14,486 nucleotides of DNA from Acetofilamentum sp. (lineage in GTDB: Bacteria; Bacteroidota; Bacteroidia; Bacteroidales; DTU049): contig DYON01000042.1 in assembly GCA_020720525.1 (NCBI GenBank), forward strand, positions 1 to 14,486, written 5' to 3'. Each line of letters begins with the position of its first letter. Position 1 is the first letter of the stretch. Below the pieces are notes generated by a model, which saw nothing but the letters and a program-made list of their open reading frames with translations, did not search any database and had not been told where the DNA came from. The position numbers were made by a program, and so were the translations under genes. Shown here piece by piece: positions 1-8,175 of this stretch.

Positions 1-259
1 TATTTTTTTTACATTATCACTTGATTCTTTTTTAATGCTTATAAGTTCTATTATTAATATAATTCATTTATCAATTGTCCCTTCAAAGTTTATGCTCACC
101 ACACTTAATTAGGATAAATTACACTAAACTATTATTTGAAAATCATTAATATCTTCGGCGTTCAATGCTTTTGAAGAAAATAAATAACACAACTGTCCGT
201 TCACTTTTCAATTCTGCTGTAAAAAAATCAATTGATTTAGTCTCAAATGATTTAAGCGC

Positions 260-271
260 CAAAACGTTTTG
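260..271. promoter_or_regulatory. 12-bp palindrome resembling a LacI-family operator
   Basis: CAAAACGTTTTG is a perfect palindrome with a central CG, the general form of LacI/CcpA-family operators. No promoter or gene can be tied to it in this window and no LacI-type regulator is present, so a chance match in AT-rich DNA is quite possible. Confidence 0.15.
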
Positions 272-812
272 ATCCTATAACCTTTCCGAGGTATATCTAC
301 CTAAAAGTTTTTCCTGATATTGACATCCAGTTCAAAACAATAAATTCTTTGTTGACCGATAACATTTGATACTTCCATAATGAAAAAGATGAATAAAACG
401 CCACATCAAATTAATGCGATCCAGCCTGGATGAATTACCAAGTTTTAGTAGCATTTTGTAGAGAACAGAAAATTCAATGCCTTACTCAACAGCCAGTATC
501 AGAATCTTGACTTCATTTGAACCAAACTTAATGTAGGTTAGTTCATCGGCAGGCAATAAGATGGTATGTTTAAAAACAAAAAAAGTGCAATCAGGTATTT
601 ATCAAACATATACTCAGTAAAAAATCATTGTTTCTTAAATGAAAGAATCAGATTTGCAGCAGAATAAAAACTATTGACAGACATCATAATATCAACCTTT
701 TGAAAATTATATTAAATACACAAAATTAAACCAAAGAACTTAATTCGGGCCAGATTCACTTTCCACCCAAACTACTCAGCCAAAATTTCGGACAAAATTA
801 ATACTTTATTTT

Positions 813-877
813 AGCCTTGATGTTCGATGTCGAGAACAGTTTCAATAAACTATAGCAACTAATAGAACATCAAGGCT
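813..877. repeat. 13-bp inverted repeat with 39-bp spacer (possible hairpin or terminator)
   Basis: AGCCTTGATGTTC at 813-825 is perfectly repeated in inverse at 865-877 (GAACATCAAGGCT). Read on the plus strand, the right arm is followed by TTATATATTTTATT, giving a terminator-like layout, but no plus-strand gene precedes it. For minus-strand transcripts from the SusD-like gene, about 217 bases past its stop, the stem is followed by an A-rich run instead. The 39-base spacer is long for an intrinsic terminator; a long 3' hairpin or a remnant of a small mobile element is equally possible. Confidence 0.5.
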
Positions 878-1093
878 TTATATATTTTATTCGTTTCCTT
901 ATCAATAGATTGATTTATGTATTTTACTTTAATTTAAAATTATATCTAATTAATATAATAATTGTCACATCAAATAGTCAATAAAATTATTCGTGCTAAA
1001 AAAAGTATAAACATAAACTGATAACTTAGAAAAACCTGATATACAACATTTTAAAATGGATTCTTTCTATTCCAACATAATTGATAAATTATA

Positions 1094-2659
1094 CTAATTC
1101 CAGTTGTTTTTTACCTGGGCATCGAGCGTTGGATTGGCATCGCGTTCAGCCTGTGGAATAGGTAATAAAACGTGGTAATCTTTTACCGGAGATGCGCCAA
1201 TAGCAGCCTGTTTTTCGGCATTGATTGTTGCCACAAGTGTACCCCAGCGAACCAGATCAAAAAAGCGATGCTGTTCGCCCGCCAACTCCATCTGTCGTTC
1301 GTGGCGAAGAATGTTTGTTGCCTTGGTTTTGTCACCCAGTGTAGTATATTCGAAAGCGCCTGAGCGTTTGCGTACCTGGTTGATAAGTGGTAGTGCCTGT
1401 GGAATTTTTCCATCTTCGATATAGGCTTCAGCAAGCATAAGCAACACGTCAGCATATCTGATAATCTGTCCATTGATTGGACTATTTGGTTGACCATATT
1501 TTGCTACTTTCTCGTAGAGTTCATATTTTCGCCAAGATTTCTGTCCATCCTTAATTTTATTTCCGTACAAAAGCCCACCATCAGGACATTCGTCACAATA
1601 TGTACTATCACCACCACTCTTTCCATTTGCAGAATAAAAAGTATTTGCTGCCCTCGGATCTGTATATGCAGCACCACTTTCATCGGTATATGTAAACGAG
1701 TTCACCAATGCATCAGAAACGAGTACATTCCACCAGTCGTTAAAACCATATTCCATGGCACGTCCGGTGTGGGTTGCTTTACCGCCCCAGCCTTCCTGGC
1801 CACCAAACATATAGTAAGCATTACCAACGCCCCATCCCTGCCATGGGCCATTCATTACTGCAAACACACTTTCATCGGTTTTCTTATCCTGAATAAAAAG
1901 GTCGTCAAGACTTTTGGTAAGCTGGTAATTATAAGGCGAGGCTGTAAGTTTTGCAAGTTCGGTAGCAGCTTGCGCATATTTTTTCTGGTATAAATACGCT
2001 TTACCGAGCAAGGCAATTGCTGCACCTTTTGTAACACGACCGTAGTCAGCAGAATTTTCATACGTTAAAGGTAATTTCTGGATTGCTGCCTGCAAATTGG
2101 TTTCGATAGCAGCCCATACCTCAGCTTTAGGGGTGCGTGCCGATTCGAAAACAAAGTGATCTTCGAGTTCATTTTTCAGAGGTACATCGCCAAATAATGT
2201 TACCAACCAGAAGTATGACAGTGATTTCAGAAATTCTGCTTCACCGGTTATACGTGTTTTTAGTGCAATTTCCGATTCAACATCGGTTTTCCAGTTTTCA
2301 ATTTGGTCAATTACAAAGTTAGTTCTGAAAACAATTTTGTAACACGAGTTGAAAACCGGGTTCAGCTCGCCGTTGTTTGGTGTGTGTGTATAATTCGGGA
2401 ACTCTAACAAACCTCCCTGTAACGGGAAATTCTTTTCGGCATCATTTCCCAAAAGGTCGAAAATAAAGTAAAATTCGCGTGCATACATTCCCTGGAAAAG
2501 CAGTGGAGTGTACATTGCTGTTGATGCTTCAGTGTAACTGGTAGCATTGGTAAAGAAGGTAGTTCCGTCGTAATTGTTTTCATTCGGAACATCGAGAGTA
2601 CTTTCGCTGCAGGCAACGAATGCCAGTGCAATAAACAGTGAATAAATTATCTTTTTCAT
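1094..2659 (-). CDS. SusD/RagB-like glycan-binding lipoprotein
   Basis: Surface lipoprotein of 521 residues that forms a lid on the SusC barrel and captures glycan. The signal peptide MKKIIYSLFIALAFVACSES has a lipobox with C17 as the lipidated residue. An N-terminal SusD-like region runs to ~230, with helical TPR-like pairs (ITGEAEFLKSLSYFWLVTLFGDVPL, split across ~137-161, and TKGAAIALLGKAYLYQKKYA, 210-229). The C-terminal RagB/SusD domain carries the family hallmark RYADVLLMLAEAYIEDGK (401-418) and HERQMELAGEQHRFFDLVRW (453-472). A Trp/Tyr/Gly-rich stretch at ~271-311 (GPWQGWGVGNAYYMF..., ending DWWN) is a good candidate for sugar stacking. A C355-D-E-C358 pair in a loop could form a disulfide. 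The gene starts 13 bp after the SusC stop, ends in TAG and is the last gene in the direction of transcription; no hydrolase gene follows it. Ligand specificity is inferred from context only. Confidence 0.95.
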   Translation of the reverse strand: MKKIIYSLFIALAFVACSESTLDVPNENNYDGTTFFTNATSYTEASTAMYTPLLFQGMYAREFYFIFDLLGNDAEKNFPLQGGLLEFPNYTHTPNNGELNPVFNSCYKIVFRTNFVIDQIENWKTDVESEIALKTRITGEAEFLKSLSYFWLVTLFGDVPLKNELEDHFVFESARTPKAEVWAAIETNLQAAIQKLPLTYENSADYGRVTKGAAIALLGKAYLYQKKYAQAATELAKLTASPYNYQLTKSLDDLFIQDKKTDESVFAVMNGPWQGWGVGNAYYMFGGQEGWGGKATHTGRAMEYGFNDWWNVLVSDALVNSFTYTDESGAAYTDPRAANTFYSANGKSGGDSTYCDECPDGGLLYGNKIKDGQKSWRKYELYEKVAKYGQPNSPINGQIIRYADVLLMLAEAYIEDGKIPQALPLINQVRKRSGAFEYTTLGDKTKATNILRHERQMELAGEQHRFFDLVRWGTLVATINAEKQAAIGASPVKDYHVLLPIPQAERDANPTLDAQVKNNWN

Positions 2660-2672
2660 GATTCGTTCAATT

Positions 2673-5600
2673 TTAGAAGTTTAACTGGATACCAAATCTG
2701 TAAGTAGTTGGGTTTGGTCGCTGATATTGGTCAATTCCCCTGGCAAAAATAGCAATGTTGTTATCGCCTGGTGAATATGATGAGATTTCAGGATCGTAAC
2801 CTGAATAACTGGTAAGTGTTAACAGGTTTTGAGCCGAAACGTAAAATCTTACTTTTTCAAACGCTTTCTGAGTAAGTCTTGATGGCAATGTATAACCTAT
2901 TGAAAGATTCTTTAGTCTGAAATAGCTTCCGTTTTCAACATACCATGAAGAGAAAGCCAGGTTAGAACCTGAATTCTGACCGGCAGCCGGTAGTTTGGCT
3001 ACGTCGCCTTCTTTACGCCAGCGATCGAGCACAGTCGTTAACTGGTTAAATGGTTTCGACATACCTTCCCACCAGTAACGGCCTGCATTTACAACGGAAA
3101 CGTCGGCAATTCCCTGGAACATCAACTGGAAATCGAAAGCTTTATAAGAACCATTGAAAGTTCCGCCGTACATCCATGTCGGCGATGGATTGCCAAGGTA
3201 AGTACGGTCTTTTGTGTCAACATAACCATTGCCATCGGTGTCTTTAAAAATATAATCACCAGGTTTCATACCGGTTTTGTATTCTTTAACCTTACCTTGT
3301 GTGGCTGAACTTGCAGCAGCATTTAAAGCATCCACTTCGGCTTTGTCTTTTGCCACATGGTCAACCACGTAACCAAAATACGATGCCAAAGGATGGCCAA
3401 TGTCGGTGCGGGTTGAGTTACCAACACCTGACATAAATTCGCCTTTCGAAATGGGCAGGTCGCCAACAGTACCCAAAGCGGTAACTTCGTTTGTACTGTA
3501 AGTAATATTTGCCGATACATCCCATTTAAATTCGTTTTGGTTGCTGGAGTAATTGGCGGTAAACTCGAACCCCGAGTTTTTCATACTCGCTGCATTTACC
3601 CACATGGTACCTACCTGGCCGGGATTGCCCAACCCGGTTGTTATTGGAATTTGAGTTTCGATAAGCAGGTCGTCGTTGTTGCGATTGTAATAGTCCAACA
3701 CAAAGTTGAGTTTGTTTTTCAAAAAGCTGATGTCGATACCTACATCGGTTTGTGTGGTTTCCTCCCATTTCAAATCGGGATTTGGCACACTGTTAACAAT
3801 TGAGCCTGTAGAGAAAGCCGTTCCATCGCCAAACGGGTAAACAATGTTGTTTCCACTGCCTTTCCAAACTGTAGCCGATGTAAGGAATGCCGGAATATTA
3901 TCGTTACCGGTTTTACCGTAGCTGGCCCTGAACTTCAGGTTCGATATGGCTGATACATCCTGCATAAAATCTTCTGCTTTAATATCCCATGCTGCGCCGA
4001 GGCCATAGAAATTACCCCAACGGTTGTTTTCGCCAAAAACGCTCGAAGCATCGCGACGGAAAGTAGCGTTGAAAATGTATTTTTCGTTAAAAGTATAGCC
4101 TACACGACCAAAGTATGAAATACGCGCCTTGCCACTGTTTACTCTTGCACCTGTTACTGAGGTTGAATTTGCAAGTGCCACATTCTGAATTGCATCGCTT
4201 GTGTAATTTGAACCAGCCACACTTACCGACCTGTATAAATGAGAAGGTGCATAAGAGTTACCAATAGTAGCACTGACGTTATGTTTTCCGAAAGTTTTGT
4301 TGTAGTTGAAAAGGTTTTCCCAAAGCATGGAATAATATGAGTCGAAAAACTCACTCATATCGGCCTGCAGTTTGATAAAGTTACCTCCATTGGATGGATA
4401 ATTAAATGTGTGGTTGTTTGAAGAACCTCCTGCCAAACGGCCTTGTGTTTTAAAAACCAAACCATCTATAATATCCACTTCGGCATACAAATCAAGGTTT
4501 ACATTCAGGCTGCGACCTTCGTATGGGCTGTTATACACGCTGTTGAACGGGTTGTTGGCATCGTTCAGGTCAGTAACTTTGTCGGCACGGCCATAACCAC
4601 CAAGGTTTGCCTCGTCGTAAACAGAAACATAGGGTGGCATGCGGAAAGCATCGTTAAAATTGGCAAGACCACCTTTGTTGATATCGTTTTTCACTCTAAG
4701 ATTCTGACCGAGCCTCAATTTGTGGTTAAAGAGCTTTTCGTCGAATTTCGCACCAATGGTAGCACGTTGGAAATTACGGTCGATGATGGTTGATTCCTGG
4801 TTGAGGTAACCTGCTGAAAATGCATAGGTGCTGTTTTCGCTGCCACCCGAAAACCTGATGTTGTGGTCGGTTACCAATGCCGGACGAAAAATTTCTTCCT
4901 GCCAGTCGGTTGCAATCGGTGATCCGTTTTGCTGAATTCCTTTCAATTTATCAGTTAGCACTAACCCACCTGCTTTTTGAATATCTTCAACCAAATCAAC
5001 ATAGTCGTCGGTTTTAAGTAAATCATATCGTTTCGATACTGAAGCCACACCCACTGAACCATCGTATTGTACTTTTAACTTTCCGCGCATTCCGGTTTTG
5101 GTGGTGATTAGGATTACACCGTTTGCACCTGCAGTACCATAAATTGCAGCCGATGAGGCATCTTTCAGCACAGTAATGTTTTCGATATCCTGCGGGTGTA
5201 CCGAGTTAATATCGCCACCCTGAATACCGTCGATTACATACAATGGATCGGGGTTTGAGAACGAACCCATACCACGTATGATTACACGTGCTCCTGAACC
5301 AGGGTCGCCACTGTTGTTGGTAACCTGCACACCGGCAATTTTTCCCTGCATGGTTTGGCGTACATCCGAAACCGAGAGGCCAACAATTTCGTCGCTCGAC
5401 AATTTGCTGATGGCACTGGCCACGTTTTTACGCGATGTGGTTGAATACCCGATGGCAATAACCTCATCGATACCAATGATTTCGGTAATCATTGTAACGT
5501 TGATCGCTGTTTGGCTGCCAATCACAATTTCCTGCAATTTCATGCCAACAAAGGTGAATACAAGAATTTCACCCTTCTCTGGTACAGCAAGGGTGTAATT

Positions 5601-6074
5601 TCCGTCAACATCGGTTACGGTTCCGGTTGCTGTTCCTTTAACCGACACTGCAACTCCGGGTACTGGTTCTCCCGCCTCGTCGGTAACTTTACCTGTTACA
5701 GTTTTAATTTGCTGAAGTTCACCCGATGCTCCGGCTTTTCCAATAATAATCTGGCGGTCGATTACTTTATAAGCCAAACCAGTGTTTTCAAGCAATTCAT
5801 CGAGAATTTTTTCCACATGTACTTCGTTCACATCAACATTCACCTTGCGGGTTACATCAAGTTGTTTTTCGTTGTACACAAACCGAAATTCGCTTTGATC
5901 TTCAATCTGGGTTAATACCGATTCGATACTGGCGTTTTTCAGCTTCATGGAGAGCTTGGTCAATTCAGTGTATCTGCTGGCCATAACCTGAACCACACTG
6001 AATAAGCTGAGAAAAGCAATGAGTAGTGTTGCTCTTCCAACCTTCATTTTCAAATTCCTAAATTTGTTTTTCAT
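2673..6074 (-). CDS. SusC-like TonB-dependent receptor with STN signalling domain
   Basis: Outer-membrane beta-barrel that imports oligosaccharide with TonB energy and signals ligand binding to FecR; 1133 residues, normal for the STN-bearing subtype. A signal peptide covers ~1-33 (TLLIAFLSLFSVVQVMA). The STN domain (~41-113, LSMKLKNASIESVLTQIEDQ to RQIIIGK) is the part that touches the anti-sigma factor. The carboxypeptidase-regulatory-like domain follows (~124-198, VTGKVTDEAGEPVPGVAVSV), then the TonB box region (IDEVIAIGYS, 202-211) and the plug (~214-328) with the SusC signature LKDASSAAIYGTAGANGVIL. The barrel fills the rest and ends in an aromatic C-terminus (FGIQLNF). It is 38 bp after the FecR gene and 13 bp before the SusD-like gene, so the SusC/SusD pair is co-expressed. 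Its ligand is inferred from the rhamnosidase and RhaD neighbours to be a rhamnose-containing glycan. No frameshift or truncation is visible. Confidence 0.96.
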   Translation of the reverse strand: MKNKFRNLKMKVGRATLLIAFLSLFSVVQVMASRYTELTKLSMKLKNASIESVLTQIEDQSEFRFVYNEKQLDVTRKVNVDVNEVHVEKILDELLENTGLAYKVIDRQIIIGKAGASGELQQIKTVTGKVTDEAGEPVPGVAVSVKGTATGTVTDVDGNYTLAVPEKGEILVFTFVGMKLQEIVIGSQTAINVTMITEIIGIDEVIAIGYSTTSRKNVASAISKLSSDEIVGLSVSDVRQTMQGKIAGVQVTNNSGDPGSGARVIIRGMGSFSNPDPLYVIDGIQGGDINSVHPQDIENITVLKDASSAAIYGTAGANGVILITTKTGMRGKLKVQYDGSVGVASVSKRYDLLKTDDYVDLVEDIQKAGGLVLTDKLKGIQQNGSPIATDWQEEIFRPALVTDHNIRFSGGSENSTYAFSAGYLNQESTIIDRNFQRATIGAKFDEKLFNHKLRLGQNLRVKNDINKGGLANFNDAFRMPPYVSVYDEANLGGYGRADKVTDLNDANNPFNSVYNSPYEGRSLNVNLDLYAEVDIIDGLVFKTQGRLAGGSSNNHTFNYPSNGGNFIKLQADMSEFFDSYYSMLWENLFNYNKTFGKHNVSATIGNSYAPSHLYRSVSVAGSNYTSDAIQNVALANSTSVTGARVNSGKARISYFGRVGYTFNEKYIFNATFRRDASSVFGENNRWGNFYGLGAAWDIKAEDFMQDVSAISNLKFRASYGKTGNDNIPAFLTSATVWKGSGNNIVYPFGDGTAFSTGSIVNSVPNPDLKWEETTQTDVGIDISFLKNKLNFVLDYYNRNNDDLLIETQIPITTGLGNPGQVGTMWVNAASMKNSGFEFTANYSSNQNEFKWDVSANITYSTNEVTALGTVGDLPISKGEFMSGVGNSTRTDIGHPLASYFGYVVDHVAKDKAEVDALNAAASSATQGKVKEYKTGMKPGDYIFKDTDGNGYVDTKDRTYLGNPSPTWMYGGTFNGSYKAFDFQLMFQGIADVSVVNAGRYWWEGMSKPFNQLTTVLDRWRKEGDVAKLPAAGQNSGSNLAFSSWYVENGSYFRLKNLSIGYTLPSRLTQKAFEKVRFYVSAQNLLTLTSYSGYDPEISSYSPGDNNIAIFARGIDQYQRPNPTTYRFGIQLNF

Positions 6075-6112
6075 AGATAATGGTTTGATAAATTAAAATT
6101 GTAAGTAACTGT

Positions 6113-7087
6113 TTAATTAGCTGTTATAATAATTTTGTCTTTTAAAACCTGGAATTGTATTGGGATAGTTTCGTTTAGGATTCTTAAGATTTGTTCGATT
6201 GATTCGTCTTCAAATTTAGCTGTAAACAAAAGGTCGCCTTCGTTTCCACTGAATTCAACAGGAATCATAAACCAACGTTCAAGTTTCCTGCAAACTTCGG
6301 AGAGTGTATTTCGTTTAAAAATAATCATTCCCGATTTTACAAGCCGATAGATCTCGGTATTCACCTTTTCGGTAGTAAACTGGTTGTTTTGAATGGCAAG
6401 AGAAACCCTGTCGCCGGGAACCATTGTAACGCTTTCGCCCGACTGCGCATGTTCGATCATCAGAGATCCACATACCAGCGTTGTACGCACAAAAGGTTCG
6501 TTTGCATAAGCATCTACATTGAATGATGTACCCAATACCTTTAGGTTAAGCTGGCTGGTTGATATTGTAAACGGTTTTTCCGAATTTTTAACCACATCGA
6601 AATATCCTTCGCCTTCAAGCGAAACATTTCTGTTTTTTTTTCCAAACGACTGGCCGTAGGTTAATTTCGACTCTGGGCTAAGCCACACCTGGGTGCCATC
6701 GGGCAAAGTAACCTGTGTATTGTGCTTTGGCGGGGCATAAACCACAGAAAAGGTTTCAGGTTCGCTTATAAAACCTGCATTGTAATACCACCATATACCT
6801 GCCAAAACCAGCAATGGAAACAACAATGAGGCTGCGGCACTGTAATATTTCCGAATAAAGATAAAAATGCTTTTTTGGGATGGTGGTTCAACAATTGAAA
6901 AAAGTTTTCCGTAATCGGCTAAATGGTTATCAGGGGCTAATTTCGACGAAAGTAAGGCATAGCTGTTATACAATTCAGCAAACCTGTCTCTGTTTTCAGT
7001 TTTACTTTGAACCCAATGGTGAAGCTCTGCCATTTCCTCAACGGTGGCTTTTCCAATGATGTAGTTTAGAATTTGATCGTCGTTCAC
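6113..7087 (-). CDS. FecR-family anti-sigma factor
   Basis: Inner-membrane regulator of 324 residues that holds the neighbouring ECF sigma factor and receives a signal from the TonB receptor across the periplasm. The start is a GTG: a TGA lies three codons upstream in frame and the next ATG (codon 19) would cut into the N-terminal domain, while QILNYIIGKATVEEMAELHHW fits the usual beginning of these proteins. Residues 1-80 form the cytoplasmic sigma-binding part and ~82-102 (SAAASLLFPLLVLAGIWWYY) the single membrane segment. The FecR domain runs ~112-215, with QVTLPDGTQVWLSPESKLTY and GEGYFDVVKNSEKPFTI. Residues ~252-323 form the C-terminal DUF4974-type domain, a small STN-like fold ending in KDKIIITAN. 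It lies 74 bp after the sigma gene and 38 bp before the receptor gene, the standard sigma/anti-sigma/receptor order. The GTG start could keep it slightly below its sigma partner, which is inference. Confidence 0.92.
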   Translation of the reverse strand: MNDDQILNYIIGKATVEEMAELHHWVQSKTENRDRFAELYNSYALLSSKLAPDNHLADYGKLFSIVEPPSQKSIFIFIRKYYSAAASLLFPLLVLAGIWWYYNAGFISEPETFSVVYAPPKHNTQVTLPDGTQVWLSPESKLTYGQSFGKKNRNVSLEGEGYFDVVKNSEKPFTISTSQLNLKVLGTSFNVDAYANEPFVRTTLVCGSLMIEHAQSGESVTMVPGDRVSLAIQNNQFTTEKVNTEIYRLVKSGMIIFKRNTLSEVCRKLERWFMIPVEFSGNEGDLLFTAKFEDESIEQILRILNETIPIQFQVLKDKIIITAN

Positions 7088-7101
7088 AATTATTCAATTT
7101 A

Positions 7102-7113
7102 TTGTTATAACAA
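7102..7113. promoter_or_regulatory. 12-bp perfect palindrome upstream of the FecR gene
   Basis: TTGTTATAACAA is a perfect palindrome 15-26 bases before the GTG start of the FecR gene, inside the 74-bp sigma/anti-sigma gap. It could be a small operator, but AT-rich DNA yields such palindromes by chance and no protein is known to bind it. Confidence 0.15.
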
Positions 7114-7161
7114 CCTGTTTATATTCTACCCCTATGCTGAATTTACTGAAAGGAAAAAAAA

Positions 7162-7746
7162 TTAAAAAACAATGGAAATAAAAACATGAAGATATTCAGA
7201 GAGTTTTGCTCTTAGTATTTTTAATGCTTTCATCACCTGGTTTTCAACTGTTTTAATCGAAATGTTGAGTTCGCTTGCTATTTCGGTGTATTTTTTCTCT
7301 TCGTTGCGGCTTAATTCAAATATTTCGCGACAGCGCTGAGGGAGCGACGCAATGGCTTTATTAATCTCCTCCTCCATTTCGGCAAGCAGAAATGTTTCGG
7401 CACTCTGATGTGAAAGGGCTGAATAGTTTAACTCAACCTTTAACCGGTAAGCAGTATTTGTTTGATATTTTTCATGAACTTTCAGATGTTTCAGGTGGTT
7501 CAGGCAACTGTTGCGTGTAATTCGGAAAAGAAATGGCTGCAGGCGTGTTTCGGCTGTGAGTGCCTTCCGTACCTCCCAAAGTTTGATTAACGAATCCTGA
7601 ACAATTTCCTTTGCGGCTTCAGCATCGTGAACATATTTCATCGCATACACATACAACTGCCCGAAATACTGATTGTAAACCGATGCAAATACTATTTTAC
7701 TTCCATCACTGATTTGTTTGATTAGTATTGATTCGTCAGGTAACAT
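7162..7746 (-). CDS. ECF-type RNA polymerase sigma-70 factor (Bacteroidetes group)
   Basis: Alternative sigma factor of 194 residues, expected to direct transcription of this glycan locus when freed from its FecR-type partner. Sigma region 2 spans ~20-88 and includes DAEAAKEIVQDSLIKLWEVR (41-60) followed by LQPFLFRITRNSCLNHLK (69-86), the core-binding and -10 region typical of the group. Region 4 spans ~123-175, with LPQRCREIFELSR and the helix-turn-helix KKYTEIASELNISIKTVENQ (151-170). Size and domain order are ordinary for an ECF sigma, with no extra C-terminal domain. The ATG start at 7746 is preceded by the 117-bp leader, and the anti-sigma gene follows after 74 bp. No second sigma, AraC-type or hybrid two-component regulator is in the window, so this is the evident local regulator. 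Whether it also drives the four upstream metabolic genes cannot be read from the sequence. Confidence 0.92.
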   Translation of the reverse strand: MLPDESILIKQISDGSKIVFASVYNQYFGQLYVYAMKYVHDAEAAKEIVQDSLIKLWEVRKALTAETRLQPFLFRITRNSCLNHLKHLKVHEKYQTNTAYRLKVELNYSALSHQSAETFLLAEMEEEINKAIASLPQRCREIFELSRNEEKKYTEIASELNISIKTVENQVMKALKILRAKLSEYLHVFISIVF

Positions 7747-7863
7747 GGTTATCTTAATTTTGATTTTTCACTATGCCTCTTTTTGAATATTTATTAATAA
7801 ATGAAATCGTCATTTACTTTAACTTTATTAAACACAACTACTTAATTATTTAATTATTCCTCA
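7747..7863 (-). promoter_or_regulatory. Leader and likely promoter region of the sigma factor block
   Basis: This 117-bp, very AT-rich gap is the longest one inside the gene block and separates the degenerate fragment from the sigma factor ATG, so a new transcript plausibly starts here. On the minus strand a TTG (in TAGTTGTGTTTAA) lies about 18 bases before TAAATGAC, a poor match to the Bacteroidetes -33/-7 pattern (TTTG / TAnnTTTG). A perfect 14-bp AT-only palindrome, ATTTATTAATAAAT, lies at 7789-7802. I see no strong terminator. The promoter call rests mostly on gap length and composition. Confidence 0.3.
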
Positions 7864-8169
7864 TTAGTATTTCAATTTATTCAATCCTTCAATGTGGAAA
7901 TGGTGTTCGCCGGCCACATTTCCCCAGGGAACTGTTTTTCCGTGCCACCATTTTCTGGCTTCGGGTAGCGGTTCAATTGCTTTACCATCGATTTGGCTGG
8001 GCAGGTTTTCACCATATTCCAACCTGAAGTTGCTAAGAAAAGTAGCAAACGGTTGTGGCCGTCCGTTGTTGATGTTCCAGATTCCGGCGCTGACCACCAG
8101 CCAGTCGGGTGCAAGGCTGGTAAATTTTAATCCTTCAGGATTGGTTTCAAAATCAGTTTTAATGTTTAG
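7864..8169 (-). pseudogene. Degenerate copy of phosphoesterase C-terminus (direct repeat copy B)
   Basis: This 101-codon open stretch matches residues 642-742 of the upstream phosphoesterase at 87 of 101 positions, ending with the same LKY plus stop. It has no ATG start: an in-frame TAA lies just before it (8170-8172), and the propeller gene's stop (8176-8178) is six bases further upstream in the same frame. The catalytic domain and most of the jelly-roll region are absent, so on its own it should not fold or be translated. Of 31 differing codons, 17 are silent and 14 replace an amino acid, and no frameshift or internal stop has accumulated. This suggests it was under coding constraint for much of its divergence. 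It may be the stump of a deleted second phosphoesterase gene or a former C-terminal extension of the propeller protein. Translation from an internal GTG or TTG (for example GTG at 8097) is possible but unsupported. Confidence 0.8.
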
Positions 8170-8175
8170 TTATTT

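Larger units (their letters stand above)
1..1093. other. Gene-poor AT-rich region downstream of the SusD-like gene
   Basis: No convincing gene on either strand: stops are frequent in all frames and I recognise no tRNA, rRNA or CRISPR repeat. Base composition is clearly more AT-rich than in the neighbouring genes. What it does hold is a 13-bp inverted repeat (813-825 with 865-877), a 12-bp palindrome (260-271), and on the minus strand a 23-codon reading frame at 538-609 starting MFDKYLIALFLFLNIPSYCL, which reads like a signal peptide. Short protein-like stretches in shifting frames follow that frame down to about 190, which would suit a decayed gene, but I cannot name a family. No classic hairpin with a U-run lies close behind the SusD stop on the minus strand. 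Confidence 0.6.

Noticed and set aside
1..1093. CRISPR array or tRNA gene in the gene-free region
   Set aside because: No regularly spaced direct repeats and no cloverleaf-like sequence could be found by eye.
1490..1993. 167-codon open frame on the plus strand
   Set aside because: Complement of the SusD-like gene, with an improbable Cys/Ile/Thr composition.
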